This document shows, one piece after another, positions 1 through 7,164 of a stretch of 14,858 nucleotides of DNA. The position numbers were made by a program, and so were the translations under genes. The DNA is taken from the NCBI GenBank assembly GCA_947458565.1, contig CANGZK010000009.1:1-14858 (forward strand), written 5' to 3'. The notes under the pieces were generated by a model. That model made no database searches. It saw only the letters and a program-made list of their open reading frames with translations, and was not told where the DNA came from. This stretch comes from Acidimicrobiaceae bacterium. Lineage in GTDB: Bacteria > Actinomycetota > Acidimicrobiia > Acidimicrobiales > Ilumatobacteraceae. How positions within the stretch are numbered: position 1 is the stretch's first letter; the number at the start of each line of letters is the position of its first letter.

Positions 1-2277
1 AGTTTCACTCTCTACGCACAGTGGTCTGCGAATTCGTTGACAGTTACCTATGACTCGCAGTTGGGTACTGCTATTACGGCTGGATCATCAATTACTGGTG
101 GTTCAATTTCGGCTTCGCCAGGTATGCCATCTCGTACTGGATACACATTCACGGGATGGTATGCAAGTGCAACTGGTGGTACAGCGATTTCGTTTCCGTA
201 TGTCCATGGACAGACTGCAAGTTTCACTCTCTACGCACAGTGGTCTGCGAATTCGTTGACAATCACGTATGACTCGCAGGTGGGCAGTGGAATTACGGCT
301 GGTGCGACGATTACTGGTGGTTCAATCTTGGCTTCACCGGGTACACCTTCTCGCACTGGATACACATTCACGGGATGGTTTGCGGCTGCAACTGGTGGAG
401 CTGCGATTTCGTTTCCGTATGCGCATGGCCAGACCTCAAGTTTCGTTCTATACGCCCAGTGGACTGCGAATTCGTTGACGGTTACATATGACTCGCAGTT
501 GGGTAGTGCGATTACGGCTGGATCAACAACTACGGGTAGTTCGATTGCTTCACCGGGTACACCTTCTCGCACTGGTTATGGATTCGCTGGTTGGTTTACA
601 GCATCTTCGGGTGGGGCTTTGATTTCGTTCCCATACACGCACGGTCAAACTTCGAGTTTCGTTGTATACGCCCAGTGGACCGCGAATGCTTTAACAGTTA
701 CGTTTGACTCGCAGTTGGGTACTGCTATTACTGCTGGGTCGACAACGACGGGTGGTTCGATTGCTTCACCGGGCACACCTTCTCGAACTGGTTATGAGTT
801 CACTGGTTGGTTTGCTGCATCTTCGGGTGGGGCTTTGATTTCGTTTCCATCTGCGCATGGTCAGACTTCAAGTTTTGTTCTCTACGCACAGTGGTCTGCG
901 AATTCGTTGACAATCACTTATGACTCGCAGTTGGGTAGTGCGATTACTGCTGGGTCGACGACTACTGGTGGTTCGATTAGTGCTTCACCGGGCACGCCAT
1001 CTCGCACTGGATACACATTCACGGGATGGTTCGTAAGTGCAACTGGTGGTACAGCGATTTCGTTTCCACATGTCCATGGACAAACCACAAACTTCATTCG
1101 TTATGCGCAATGGACTCAAACATCGTTATACGGGCTTGGTTCTAAGACAAAAATAGGAACGATCACCACTGCCAATGGTGTTGGAAACACCTTTGCCGCA
1201 GAAACTGCGGTGAGTTCGGTTACGTTGCGATATCCAGCCGATGGGTTGCCTGCAGGAACCGTCATCGATGTGTATCTAGTAAACGATCTATCTAGAGCGG
1301 GCAAATTGATTGAACGAGATGGTGGTTTCGTGATTTCGCTAGTAGTTGCGTGGGTGGCGGCTGATGGCTCAGTGCCTTTGACGGCTACTGACAAACCAAT
1401 TTCAATGACGATTGCCAACACGACTATTAAAGCTGGTGCAAAAACGTACGCCATTCTCGGTGGAGTAGTGACGTTGATCGGAACCGCCACAACGGATGGG
1501 ACAGTAACTGTTTTGATCTATGAAGATCCAGAAATCGTTGTGGTGAATCCAATGGCGATAGCCACACCTGCAGCAAAACCAATTGTTGTAACTCCAGCTC
1601 CAGCCGCAGTAAATGCACCTGCTGCACCTGCTGCAACCCCACCGGTTGCGATTCCAGTGGTAGTGACGAGATCGTGGTCGATTACGTTCTTGCCATACGT
1701 GGCAAGCGTCTTCAGGAATAGTCAAGTGGCCTGGTCTGCATTTGCTTCAAGTCAGGGTTCATCTGTGCTGAGTTGCTCTATTACCGGGGTAAGTCCGTCC
1801 GAAAAATCGAAAGCCAACAACAAGCTCTTCGAGAACCGCCAAACTTCGCTGATCACGATGTTGAAATACAACGGATGTGAGAAGGTCGCCATCCGTATAC
1901 CCTCACGATCCACGCAATCAGCAACAATAAATCGAACATGGAAAGTAGATGTTGAACCTTCTGCGAGCGCCATCGACTTTAATTGGACTCATGATTTCAA
2001 GACGTACTCGTCAGTGGTTGATCGAAAACAAGTTTCTCAATGGTCTGCATTTATTGCAGACAATAACTCTGCCGTTCTTTCTTGTTCAATAACCGGCGTA
2101 GAGCCACTCACCAAGTCAAAAGCCAACACACAGTTATTTGATAAGCGGAATGAGAGCTTAAAAGCCTATTTGTTGAGTAGTGGATGTGCTTCTGTACAAA
2201 TGAGTAAACCGATTGGACGCAAGGAAAAGCTTGCCTCGCGAACGATCTGGAAAGTTGCTGTTGATCTCGTCAATTAA
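1..2277 (+). CDS. Surface protein with InlB-type B repeats, 5' end outside window
   Basis: The reading frame is open from the first base, so the true start lies upstream and at least 758 residues are visible. A TTG at 37 is only an in-frame codon inside a repeat. Counting from there, residues 1-363 are five tandem repeats of 72-73 residues with the cores TYDSQ, PSRTGYTFTGW and FPYxHGQT and the ending YAQW, which match the Listeria-Bacteroides (InlB B-repeat, Flg_new) family of extracellular beta-rich modules. Residues 364-503 form an unidentified beta-rich domain. Residues 504-543 are a Pro/Ala/Val linker. Residues 547-640 and 648-746 are two copies of one domain. No LPXTG signal or C-terminal membrane segment is visible, so the anchoring mode is unknown. 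The role is inferred to be surface adhesion or display. The 3' end overlaps the convergent PAP2 gene by 8 bp (2270-2277). Confidence 0.85.
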   Translation, partial: SFTLYAQWSANSLTVTYDSQLGTAITAGSSITGGSISASPGMPSRTGYTFTGWYASATGGTAISFPYVHGQTASFTLYAQWSANSLTITYDSQVGSGITAGATITGGSILASPGTPSRTGYTFTGWFAAATGGAAISFPYAHGQTSSFVLYAQWTANSLTVTYDSQLGSAITAGSTTTGSSIASPGTPSRTGYGFAGWFTASSGGALISFPYTHGQTSSFVVYAQWTANALTVTFDSQLGTAITAGSTTTGGSIASPGTPSRTGYEFTGWFAASSGGALISFPSAHGQTSSFVLYAQWSANSLTITYDSQLGSAITAGSTTTGGSISASPGTPSRTGYTFTGWFVSATGGTAISFPHVHGQTTNFIRYAQWTQTSLYGLGSKTKIGTITTANGVGNTFAAETAVSSVTLRYPADGLPAGTVIDVYLVNDLSRAGKLIERDGGFVISLVVAWVAADGSVPLTATDKPISMTIANTTIKAGAKTYAILGGVVTLIGTATTDGTVTVLIYEDPEIVVVNPMAIATPAAKPIVVTPAPAAVNAPAAPAATPPVAIPVVVTRSWSITFLPYVASVFRNSQVAWSAFASSQGSSVLSCSITGVSPSEKSKANNKLFENRQTSLITMLKYNGCEKVAIRIPSRSTQSATINRTWKVDVEPSASAIDFNWTHDFKTYSSVVDRKQVSQWSAFIADNNSAVLSCSITGVEPLTKSKANTQLFDKRNESLKAYLLSSGCASVQMSKPIGRKEKLASRTIWKVAVDLVN
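37..1125 (+). repeat. Five tandem 216-219 bp coding repeats (InlB B-type)
   Basis: The units run 37-255, 256-474, 475-690, 691-906 and 907-1125, and the tail of a sixth unit is at 1-36. Units 1, 2 and 5 encode 73 residues; units 3 and 4 encode 72 because one residue is missing before ASPG. Conservation is at DNA level too: bases 1-42 and 220-261 are identical, and units 1 and 5 share identical stretches of more than 30 bases around the codons for SATGGTAISF. Units 3 and 4 resemble each other most. This indicates recent duplication or ongoing gene conversion within the array. Confidence 0.9.
1675..2274 (+). repeat. Two tandem copies of a C-terminal Cys domain, possibly OmpA-like
   Basis: Residues 547-640 and 648-746 (counted from 37) align as two copies of one domain of about 95 residues. 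Shared landmarks are WSAF, then VLSCSITGV, then SKAN..LF..R..SL...L...GC, then a closing TIWKV or RTWKV strand. The order of a strand ending in G, an Asn, a Leu, a conserved Arg and a helix ending in G resembles the peptidoglycan-binding loop and helix of OmpA-like domains, but the usual TD..G signature is absent. The copies are diverged in DNA, unlike the B repeats. The OmpA-like relation is a hypothesis. Each copy has two cysteines that could form a disulfide. Confidence 0.6.
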
Positions 2278-3073
2278 TTTTTGATAATAATGACCGTGTA
2301 ATTCGTGGTCGCGCATAATCGTCAATCCGAAGCGCGACAACGAGCAGCACAATTGCCGCAATTCCATCAAGCCACCAATGGTTGCCAGTTGCGGACACTG
2401 CATAAATGGTGAGCACGATATGTGCCATGAATACCCAGCGCCATTTGCTGGTTGACGCAGCAACAATGCCAAACGAGACCAGGGCAGCCCAACCAACATG
2501 GATCGACGGCATCGCGGCAAATTGGTCGGACACACCGGTGCCAACAGGCCCGTATACCGAGAGCCCATAACGCGTAGCAAGGTCGACATACCCAAGCTCA
2601 GGTAGGAATCGTGGAGGGGCGACGCGAATGTAACGAATCACTAGGCACGCAGCGGTGAGCATCGCAAGGCCGTTGCGCCAGCGTGGGTAAGCATCACGGT
2701 GTCGCCAGAATAACCAAATCATGAAGGCAACAGTTGCGGGCACATGGGCGATTGCGTAAAAGGCGTTTGTTGACTGAGCGAGCCATTCATACTTCATCAC
2801 AAAATGCTGCAGTGAAAGCTCAGTGGGCAGATGAAGGCGCTGCTGTAGATCATTGATCTGATGCGCGCGTTCAATTGCTCCTGGTGCATGATCAAGGGGA
2901 AGAGTCATGGCAAGTCGCCAAAGCATGTAGAGGCCTGAAATGAGTGCCAATTCTGTGCACCAAGAAATGATCACACTGCGAACTTTGGTGCGAGAAAGTC
3001 GACGCAAAAACGACACAAGGACAATGCAAATAACTGCGCAGGCTGCGGCCTGATCCCACGTCACCCACTTCAT
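2270..3073 (-). CDS. PAP2-superfamily membrane phosphatase/phosphotransferase
   Basis: A 267-residue integral membrane protein of the PAP2 superfamily, most like the branch that includes inositol-phosphoceramide/phosphoinositol synthase-like enzymes. Visible motifs are RVAPPRFLPELGYVDL (residues 150-165, the first arm of the active site), AAMPSIHVGWA (186-196, catalytic His192) and TGNHWWLDGIAA (229-240, His232 and Asp236). Hydrophobic segments lie near 9-23, 41-58, 104-123, 136-148, 192-207, 213-228 and 236-249. Such enzymes act on lipid phosphates or move phospho-head groups at the membrane; the substrate cannot be read from sequence. The ATG at 3073 is chosen because GAGGTG lies 9 nt upstream; a TTG at 3094 would add seven residues but has no Shine-Dalgarno. 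It begins 48 bp after the ABC permease on the same strand and may be the third gene of that operon. Confidence 0.82.
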   Translation of the reverse strand: MKWVTWDQAAACAVICIVLVSFLRRLSRTKVRSVIISWCTELALISGLYMLWRLAMTLPLDHAPGAIERAHQINDLQQRLHLPTELSLQHFVMKYEWLAQSTNAFYAIAHVPATVAFMIWLFWRHRDAYPRWRNGLAMLTAACLVIRYIRVAPPRFLPELGYVDLATRYGLSVYGPVGTGVSDQFAAMPSIHVGWAALVSFGIVAASTSKWRWVFMAHIVLTIYAVSATGNHWWLDGIAAIVLLVVALRIDDYARPRITRSLLSKIN

Positions 3074-3089
3074 CGAGGTATTCACCTCG
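3074..3089 (-). promoter_or_regulatory. Hairpin enclosing the ribosome binding site of the PAP2 gene
   Basis: A perfect 6-bp inverted repeat, CGAGGT and ACCTCG, separated by 4 bases, ends directly against the ATG at 3073. On the transcript the Shine-Dalgarno GAGGTG lies in one arm and the loop, so folding would hide it. This could lower initiation or couple it to ribosomes arriving from the permease gene. The repeat is directly visible; the regulatory role is inferred. Confidence 0.4.
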
Positions 3090-3121
3090 GGCAACTGTAC
3101 TGACGAATTAAGGAGAGCTGT

Positions 3122-3871
3122 TTATGCGTCTCGGCGCTTCATAAACAAGGCTGCCAAAATAGACAGGCCAAGGCACCAAATTCCGAAGTAACCCACCAAT
3201 GACCACCTAGAACCATCAGGGTTGATTTGCACCGAGTTAAGAGCAGCGGTGAAAGGAACTTTACGAGAAATATCAATTTTGAAAACTGCAGACAGCAAAC
3301 CGACAAGGATTCCCTCCACTAAAAGTGGCACAAGAATCAGTGTGGAGATTGCACCCGGCGAATTGCGCAAGAGCGCACCAAGTGCGAAACCTACTAGTGC
3401 AAACAGGATGCACACCGCACCAAATGCAAAAAGTACCTGCCACGCAGAGTCGTATGGGTTCTGTTTGTACATCACGCCAAAATCAAATCCTCGTCTTTTG
3501 AGGGCAAAACTTGCAATGCCGAGACCAATTACCTGAAGGAGGGCAACAGAGAAAGCAACCCATAACGACAAAACGAATGCTTTAGCAACGTATACCTTCG
3601 TCCGCAGTGGAGTAGAAGCAAAAGTGATGCGAATCGTTCCCTGTGAATATTCCTGAGCTATTGCAAAAACACCCAACACGCCACTCATCAGCATGCTCAC
3701 GAATCCAGTTGTCGTGAGAATCTCAATCATGAATGTGTCTTTCGGTTCAGTCAGAAAAAATGCATTGAGCACTGTTATGACGACTGGAAAGGCAATAAGT
3801 ATGAAAGTCGCTACAAGTGTGGAACGCAACGTGCGCAACTTGATGAATTCGCTCTTCATGAGATTTAGCAT
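3122..3871 (-). CDS. ABC-2 type transporter permease
   Basis: A 249-residue membrane protein with about six hydrophobic segments (near residues 17-39, 54-73, 97-123, 145-168, 175-197 and 227-244) and a charged N terminus (KSEFIKLRTLRST), typical of ABC-2 exporter permeases. The motif EYSQGTIRITFASTP (residues 74-88) matches the conserved E..GT......P element between the second and third segments of this family. Its ATG at 3871 overlaps the TAA of the upstream ATPase gene by one base (TAATG), which indicates translational coupling and a shared complex. The exported substrate is unknown; relatives export peptides, lantibiotics, drugs or lipids. Confidence 0.85.
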   Translation of the reverse strand: MLNLMKSEFIKLRTLRSTLVATFILIAFPVVITVLNAFFLTEPKDTFMIEILTTTGFVSMLMSGVLGVFAIAQEYSQGTIRITFASTPLRTKVYVAKAFVLSLWVAFSVALLQVIGLGIASFALKRRGFDFGVMYKQNPYDSAWQVLFAFGAVCILFALVGFALGALLRNSPGAISTLILVPLLVEGILVGLLSAVFKIDISRKVPFTAALNSVQINPDGSRWSLVGYFGIWCLGLSILAALFMKRRDA

Positions 3872-4791
3872 TATTTGCCCAGCCCTTCGGATTGCGCACT
3901 GTGAAACTGCACAGAGCTGGCCGTTGCATCAAGGAACGCGTCTTCTAATGAGCCGGCTTGTGGTGAAAGTTCGTGAAGAACAATGCCGGCGCTGGCAGCA
4001 AGCTCTCCAAGTTGTAAGGCGCTTATTCCTGAAAAGTTCACTCCACCTTGTTCGTCGACACCGACTGCACCTTTTTCTGTCGCAAGTGACTTCAAGGCTT
4101 GTATCTGAGGACTGACTACTCGCACCCATTGCTTGGCGAAGCGCGTTGTGAAATCTCCGACCGAACATTGCGTGATGAGTTTTCCTTGTCCGATCACGAC
4201 AAGTTCTTCTGCAATAAGTGCCATCTCTGACAACAGGTGACTACTCACCAACACGGTGCGACCTTCTTTGGCTAAATCGCGAAGTAGATCGCGAAGCCAA
4301 CGGATTCCTTCAGGGTCAAGACCATTTACTGGTTCATCAAGGATGAGGACTTCTGGGTCGCCCAACAGCACGGAAGCTATGCCCAATCGCTGCTTCATGC
4401 CCAATGAGAATTTACCCACACGGCGACGTGAGACATCGCTGAGACCTACTTGTTCGAGTACTGCATCAACTCGTGATTTGCCAATACCAGTGTTGGCGGC
4501 CATCCATAAGAGATGATTGCGTGCGCTTCGACCACTGTGCGCATTACCTGCATCAAGCAGTGTTCCAACGCGCCGCAGGGGTTGAGACAATTTGCTGTAG
4601 GGCACTCCGTTGAAAGTTGCGGAACCAGATTGGGCGTGGTCAAGTCCGATCATGCAGCGCATTGTGGTGCTCTTGCCGGAGCCATTGGGCCCTAAGAACC
4701 CGGTCACGTGACCAGGGGCGACCGTAAAACTGAGGTCGTCTACTGCGGTGACGCCCGCAAATCTTTTTGTGAGGTTCTCAACGAGAATCAT
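3871..4791 (-). CDS. ABC transporter ATP-binding protein
   Basis: A 306-residue ATPase subunit that would energise the adjacent ABC-2 permease. All nucleotide-binding motifs are present: Walker A GPNGSGKST (residues 34-42), a signature loop of the form SLGMKQR (129-135) as common in ABC-2 drug and bacteriocin exporters, Walker B VLILDE (148-153), D-loop NGLDP, and the switch His185 in SSHLLSE. Residues 210-306 form a C-terminal extension typical of this exporter subfamily. It is the first gene of the minus-strand block. The ATG at 4791 has only a weak Shine-Dalgarno (AGGT) 3 nt upstream, in GCAGGTAA. It is divergent from the exported-protein gene at 4904. Confidence 0.92.
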   Translation of the reverse strand: MILVENLTKRFAGVTAVDDLSFTVAPGHVTGFLGPNGSGKSTTMRCMIGLDHAQSGSATFNGVPYSKLSQPLRRVGTLLDAGNAHSGRSARNHLLWMAANTGIGKSRVDAVLEQVGLSDVSRRRVGKFSLGMKQRLGIASVLLGDPEVLILDEPVNGLDPEGIRWLRDLLRDLAKEGRTVLVSSHLLSEMALIAEELVVIGQGKLITQCSVGDFTTRFAKQWVRVVSPQIQALKSLATEKGAVGVDEQGGVNFSGISALQLGELAASAGIVLHELSPQAGSLEDAFLDATASSVQFHSAQSEGLGK

Positions 4792-4889
4792 TTACCTGCC
4801 CACAAATTTTTTGTTGAAATCATGTTTCGAATACTAATACAGGGCCTGGAATAGGTGCGATTGCACTGATAACCAAAAAACCTTGCGAC

Positions 4890-4895
4890 TAGGCT
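4890..4895 (+). promoter_or_regulatory. Candidate leaderless -10 box for the 176-residue protein gene
   Basis: TAGGCT fits the actinobacterial TANNNT -10 pattern and ends 8 nt before the ATG at 4904, so transcription would begin at or just before the start codon. No Shine-Dalgarno is visible and no convincing -35 lies 16-18 bp upstream. The call rests on one short motif. Confidence 0.35.
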
Positions 4896-4903
4896 GGTAA
4901 CTA

Positions 4904-5434
4904 ATGAAGAATGCTCTTCGCGTGATCACGATTTGTTGTGTCATGGTGTTTGCTTTTTGTGCGACACCGGCGAATGCCAAGGGTTCTGGCGACAAATTCG
5001 GCGATGCTCAAGCGGGTCTTACGTATGGTGTGTATAAGCCAACCAACACACTTGGTCTGAAGCGGAGCATGTTCCAAGTGATGAAGTGTCAACCCGGCAT
5101 GGAGAAGTGGGTTGCGGCGAGCTACGGATTTGGCAAAAAGAGGATTGACATCTATCAAAACAAATTGGATGATTACTGCTCAGATGCAGGAGTGTCTAAA
5201 GAAGTCGGCACTACGACAATCAAAGGTGTTTTGGCCCGTGTGTTTGTGTATTGCGAGCCATGGATGCCAAAGGCGTATGCGGCATGCACCGCACGTGATA
5301 TCGCCAAATTTGGTGGGTATCTATTGTTTGTTCCAAGTCCAAAACTGAACTTCAACCCCACAAGTATTCAAGTTCAGGGTGTCGGTGGGATCACTTTCCG
5401 ACAGTTACGTACTGTCGCACTCAGCCTCGTCTAG
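4904..5434 (+). CDS. Small exported protein with four cysteines, function unknown
   Basis: A 176-residue protein that I do not recognise. Residues 1-25 form a clear Sec signal peptide: basic MKNALR, a hydrophobic core, and an ANA cleavage site before Lys26. The mature part has four cysteines (62, 92, 117 and 128), which could form two disulfides outside the cell. The central region (residues 60-130) resembles a compact mixed fold with no recognisable catalytic motif. There is no C-terminal membrane segment, so it should be released or loosely wall-bound. It is transcribed alone, divergent from the ABC operon and convergent with the 460-residue exported protein gene, with stop codons 23 bp apart. 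Confidence 0.75.
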   Translation: MKNALRVITICCVMVFAFCATPANAKGSGDKFGDAQAGLTYGVYKPTNTLGLKRSMFQVMKCQPGMEKWVAASYGFGKKRIDIYQNKLDDYCSDAGVSKEVGTTTIKGVLARVFVYCEPWMPKAYAACTARDIAKFGGYLLFVPSPKLNFNPTSIQVQGVGGITFRQLRTVALSLV

Positions 5435-5449
5435 TCCAATCCTTTTACG

Positions 5450-5468
5450 AAGTGCGTTTACGCGACTT
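5450..5468. terminator. Weak bidirectional hairpin between convergent genes
   Basis: AAGTGCGT and ACGC(G)ACTT form an imperfect stem with one bulge and a tiny loop, lying between the two convergent stop codons and covering the end of the minus-strand gene. There is no T run on either side, so it would be an atypical terminator. Low confidence. Confidence 0.25.
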
Positions 5469-6840
5469 GGAGGGTCAAGGTCTTCGATTTCGCGGCGCCC
5501 TTCTTAGGCTTTACGGTCACCGTCACCTTGCAGCTACCAACTTTCAACCCCTTGATAGTGGTGCCCGTGACTTTGCAGAATTTTGCCGACGAAGGAACAA
5601 CCTTCAATGACACTTTTGAGCCGGCAGGCATTGCCAATCCTGCTTGAGTGGCTAATGCCTTTGCGGTTTTACCAGCGGTCCGAGACAATACGGTCTTGGC
5701 AGAGCCAGATCCCAAAGAGGAAACCTTTGTGACCTTAAATTTTGGTGCTGAGAACGAAATATCGGAGATGGTTACAAGGCGACCGTCGGTGCCATTGTCG
5801 GCTGCGGTCCACTTGCTCCAGACAACTGTGTCAGTGCCTGCGTCAGCTGTTGATTTTGATTCTGCAGTTCGAGCAACACTAAGAACTTTGGACATATCTG
5901 TTTCAGTGGCTTCAATTTTGAACTGTGAAGAAAGAACGGCATCAGAAAGGAAGCCATAAAACGTGCCTTTGCGGACAGAGCCATCACTCATATTGTGTGG
6001 GCCTGCAATGCCATAAGTCAGGCTTGGCGTTTCGCCGCTAGCAACATCAAGCGAACCAATAACCGCTGCATTTGTTGCAAACAGCGCTCCGGCAAAAGCA
6101 GCACTTAACGTTGTGTCAAGGCTCAACACCATCTGCATCCCCAGTGTGTCTTGGGTTGATTTCGCAGCATCACAAACAGAGACGGGAATAGTGGTGCACT
6201 GCTGTGCCTTTTGATCTTGTGGATCGAGTCCTGGGGAAGTGCTTAGGGAGAACTTCACTCTGGCTGTGGCAATGTCTTGGCCTAGGTTTTCAGTTTTCCA
6301 AAAAGATGGTGTGCCGTTCATCCATGTCCATCCGAGTTTCGTACCGACTGTATTCAGGCCAATAGTCAGGTCAAAAACTGAAGTTGAATCGATAGCTACC
6401 GCAAGCGGTGCAGTTGGTGCAGAAAAGTTATAGCCCAATTGGCCGGCTTGCTTCACATATGCAAGTGTGACGCCAACTCGGTTTGGAGTGGTGTAGCAAT
6501 TATTGGTTGAGCCTGTTTTGCACAAGTTGTATGGAGCAATCACCGCGGTTATTGCACCTGTTGTCGTAGGGGCCGGAGTTGCTGCTGTGCCATTAGTGAC
6601 AAGTTGAGTAGGGGTTCCATTCGTTGTAACTGAAAGCGAAGCAATGTATGGTCGACCAGCAACACCGCCTGCTAGGTCGGACCAGTTGCCTTGGCTCATT
6701 GAATTGGTAGTGGAGTCAAGCGAACTTTGGTCTGGCATGCCGTCGTCAATAGCCGCAGCGTGTACACGTGGGCTGACAGTAGGAAGCACACAGGTCGCAA
6801 CAATTGCAACCAGAAGCGAAATACGAATTGGTCTTTTCAT
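5458..6840 (-). CDS. Exported 460-residue protein, distant third member of the cassette-protein family
   Basis: Function unknown. Residues 1-28 are a Sec signal peptide ending VHA before AAIDD. Two Cys-x7-Cys pairs occur at 107/115 and 215/223, the same spacing as in the two cassette proteins. Residues 274-282 (LTYGIAGPH) match the TY...SPH landmark of those proteins, and ISFSAP (361-366) sits where they have GFHFSSP. Residues 380-460 are a C-terminal domain with SLKVVPSSAKFCKVTG and GLKVGSCKVTVTVKPKKG (Cys422 and Cys437), very close to the end of the 583-residue protein encoded at 11105. It resembles bacterial Ig-like beta modules and may bind the cell envelope. Start at ATG 6840 with AGGAG 5 nt upstream and a good promoter. 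It lies just outside the first tRNA-Arg cassette. Confidence 0.8.
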   Translation of the reverse strand: MKRPIRISLLVAIVATCVLPTVSPRVHAAAIDDGMPDQSSLDSTTNSMSQGNWSDLAGGVAGRPYIASLSVTTNGTPTQLVTNGTAATPAPTTTGAITAVIAPYNLCKTGSTNNCYTTPNRVGVTLAYVKQAGQLGYNFSAPTAPLAVAIDSTSVFDLTIGLNTVGTKLGWTWMNGTPSFWKTENLGQDIATARVKFSLSTSPGLDPQDQKAQQCTTIPVSVCDAAKSTQDTLGMQMVLSLDTTLSAAFAGALFATNAAVIGSLDVASGETPSLTYGIAGPHNMSDGSVRKGTFYGFLSDAVLSSQFKIEATETDMSKVLSVARTAESKSTADAGTDTVVWSKWTAADNGTDGRLVTISDISFSAPKFKVTKVSSLGSGSAKTVLSRTAGKTAKALATQAGLAMPAGSKVSLKVVPSSAKFCKVTGTTIKGLKVGSCKVTVTVKPKKGAAKSKTLTLQVA

Positions 6841-6859
6841 GGCTACTCCTTGATTAGGT

Positions 6860-6874
6860 GTTAAATAATTTAAC
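6860..6874. promoter_or_regulatory. Perfect 15-bp palindrome over the -10 box, possible operator
   Basis: GTTAAAT and ATTTAAC flank a single central base and cover the predicted -10 box of the gene starting at 6840. A perfect two-fold site at this place is typical of a dimeric repressor operator. It is also AT-rich, so chance symmetry cannot be dismissed. Confidence 0.4.
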
Positions 6875-6895
6875 CAATTTTTTATTCAAGTTCAA
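6867..6895 (-). promoter_or_regulatory. Sigma-70-type promoter of the 460-residue protein gene
   Basis: On the minus strand a -35 box TTGAAC (6890-6895) and a -10 box TAAATT (6867-6872) are separated by exactly 17 bp. The expected start site is about 20 nt before the ATG, leaving room for the AGGAG ribosome binding site. Confidence 0.6.
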
Positions 6896-6956
6896 GGCTC
6901 AAAATGCTTGAAAACGTTGGCCTGTGAGCTGCAAGGCATCACAAATGGTACAAAAA

Positions 6957-7001
6957 TGGTGCGCTCGGACGGACTCGAACCGCCAACCCTCTGATCCGAA
7001 G
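6957..7001 (-). pseudogene. Truncated 3' copy of tRNA-Arg(TCG), candidate attachment site
   Basis: These 45 bp are identical to 9009-9053, the 3' part of the intact tRNA-Arg(TCG), from anticodon-loop base 32 through the encoded CCA. Identity stops abruptly at the 5' edge of the anticodon loop. The fragment lacks the D arm and the 5' acceptor strand, so it cannot fold as a tRNA. A direct repeat of the 3' half of a tRNA is the usual footprint of tyrosine-integrase insertion, with crossover in the anticodon loop. Confidence 0.9.
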
Positions 7002-7164
7002 ACAAGTAAGTAGTAAATGCTGGTGTCTGTGATGTCTGAGTGAGTATTTGGTGTACGGGTTTATGTCGGTATTAGTACTACCTGGTGTCATTCAGTCTGT
7101 GTGTTCTGTGACCCGGTTGTGACCCCAACTTCATCGAAATATCGAACCTGGTTGGGAACTAATA
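7002..7164. other. Non-coding distal end of cassette A with short repeats
   Basis: No gene is seen between the tRNA fragment and the stop codon of the 603-residue protein gene. Three copies of TGGTGT occur at 7021, 7049 and 7083, and two GTGACCC heptamers start at 7108 and 7119, 11 bp apart, which is one helical turn. Such iterated short sites next to a core site resemble integrase arm sites, but the evidence is only positional. Together with 6841-6956 (promoter region of the next gene) this forms a gene-free stretch of 324 bp. Confidence 0.35.
7124..7156 (-). terminator. Hairpin downstream of the cassette A gene
   Basis: CCCAAC and GTTGGG (7124-7129 and 7151-7156) form a 6-bp outer stem; an inner TCGA/TCGA stem (7134-7137 and 7142-7145) closes a 4-base loop. 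It begins 8 bp past the stop codon. There is no U run, so it could be a factor-assisted terminator, an mRNA-protecting hairpin, or part of an attachment region. Confidence 0.35.

Noticed and set aside
1..1125. CRISPR array
   Set aside because: The repeats are 216-219 bp, contiguous, in frame and coding, with no spacers.
1116..1725. Minus-strand frames of 107-124 codons inside the repeat protein
   Set aside because: They are shadows of the plus-strand gene; the Pro/Ala linker read backwards yields low-complexity Cys/Trp/Arg sequence.
3693..4115. Plus-strand frame of 140 codons over the ABC operon junction
   Set aside because: It is antisense to two well-supported genes and has no recognisable domain or ribosome binding site.
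5435..5457. A further tRNA-Arg attachment end beyond the 460-residue protein gene
   Set aside because: Serial insertion would predict one, but no sequence resembling the tRNA 3' end is visible there or elsewhere between 1 and 5458.
7147..7156. CTGGTTGGGA shared between 7147-7156 and 12939-12948 as a cassette boundary motif
   Set aside because: The cassettes have opposite orientation but the motif is on the same strand in both, so it is not in equivalent positions; likely chance.
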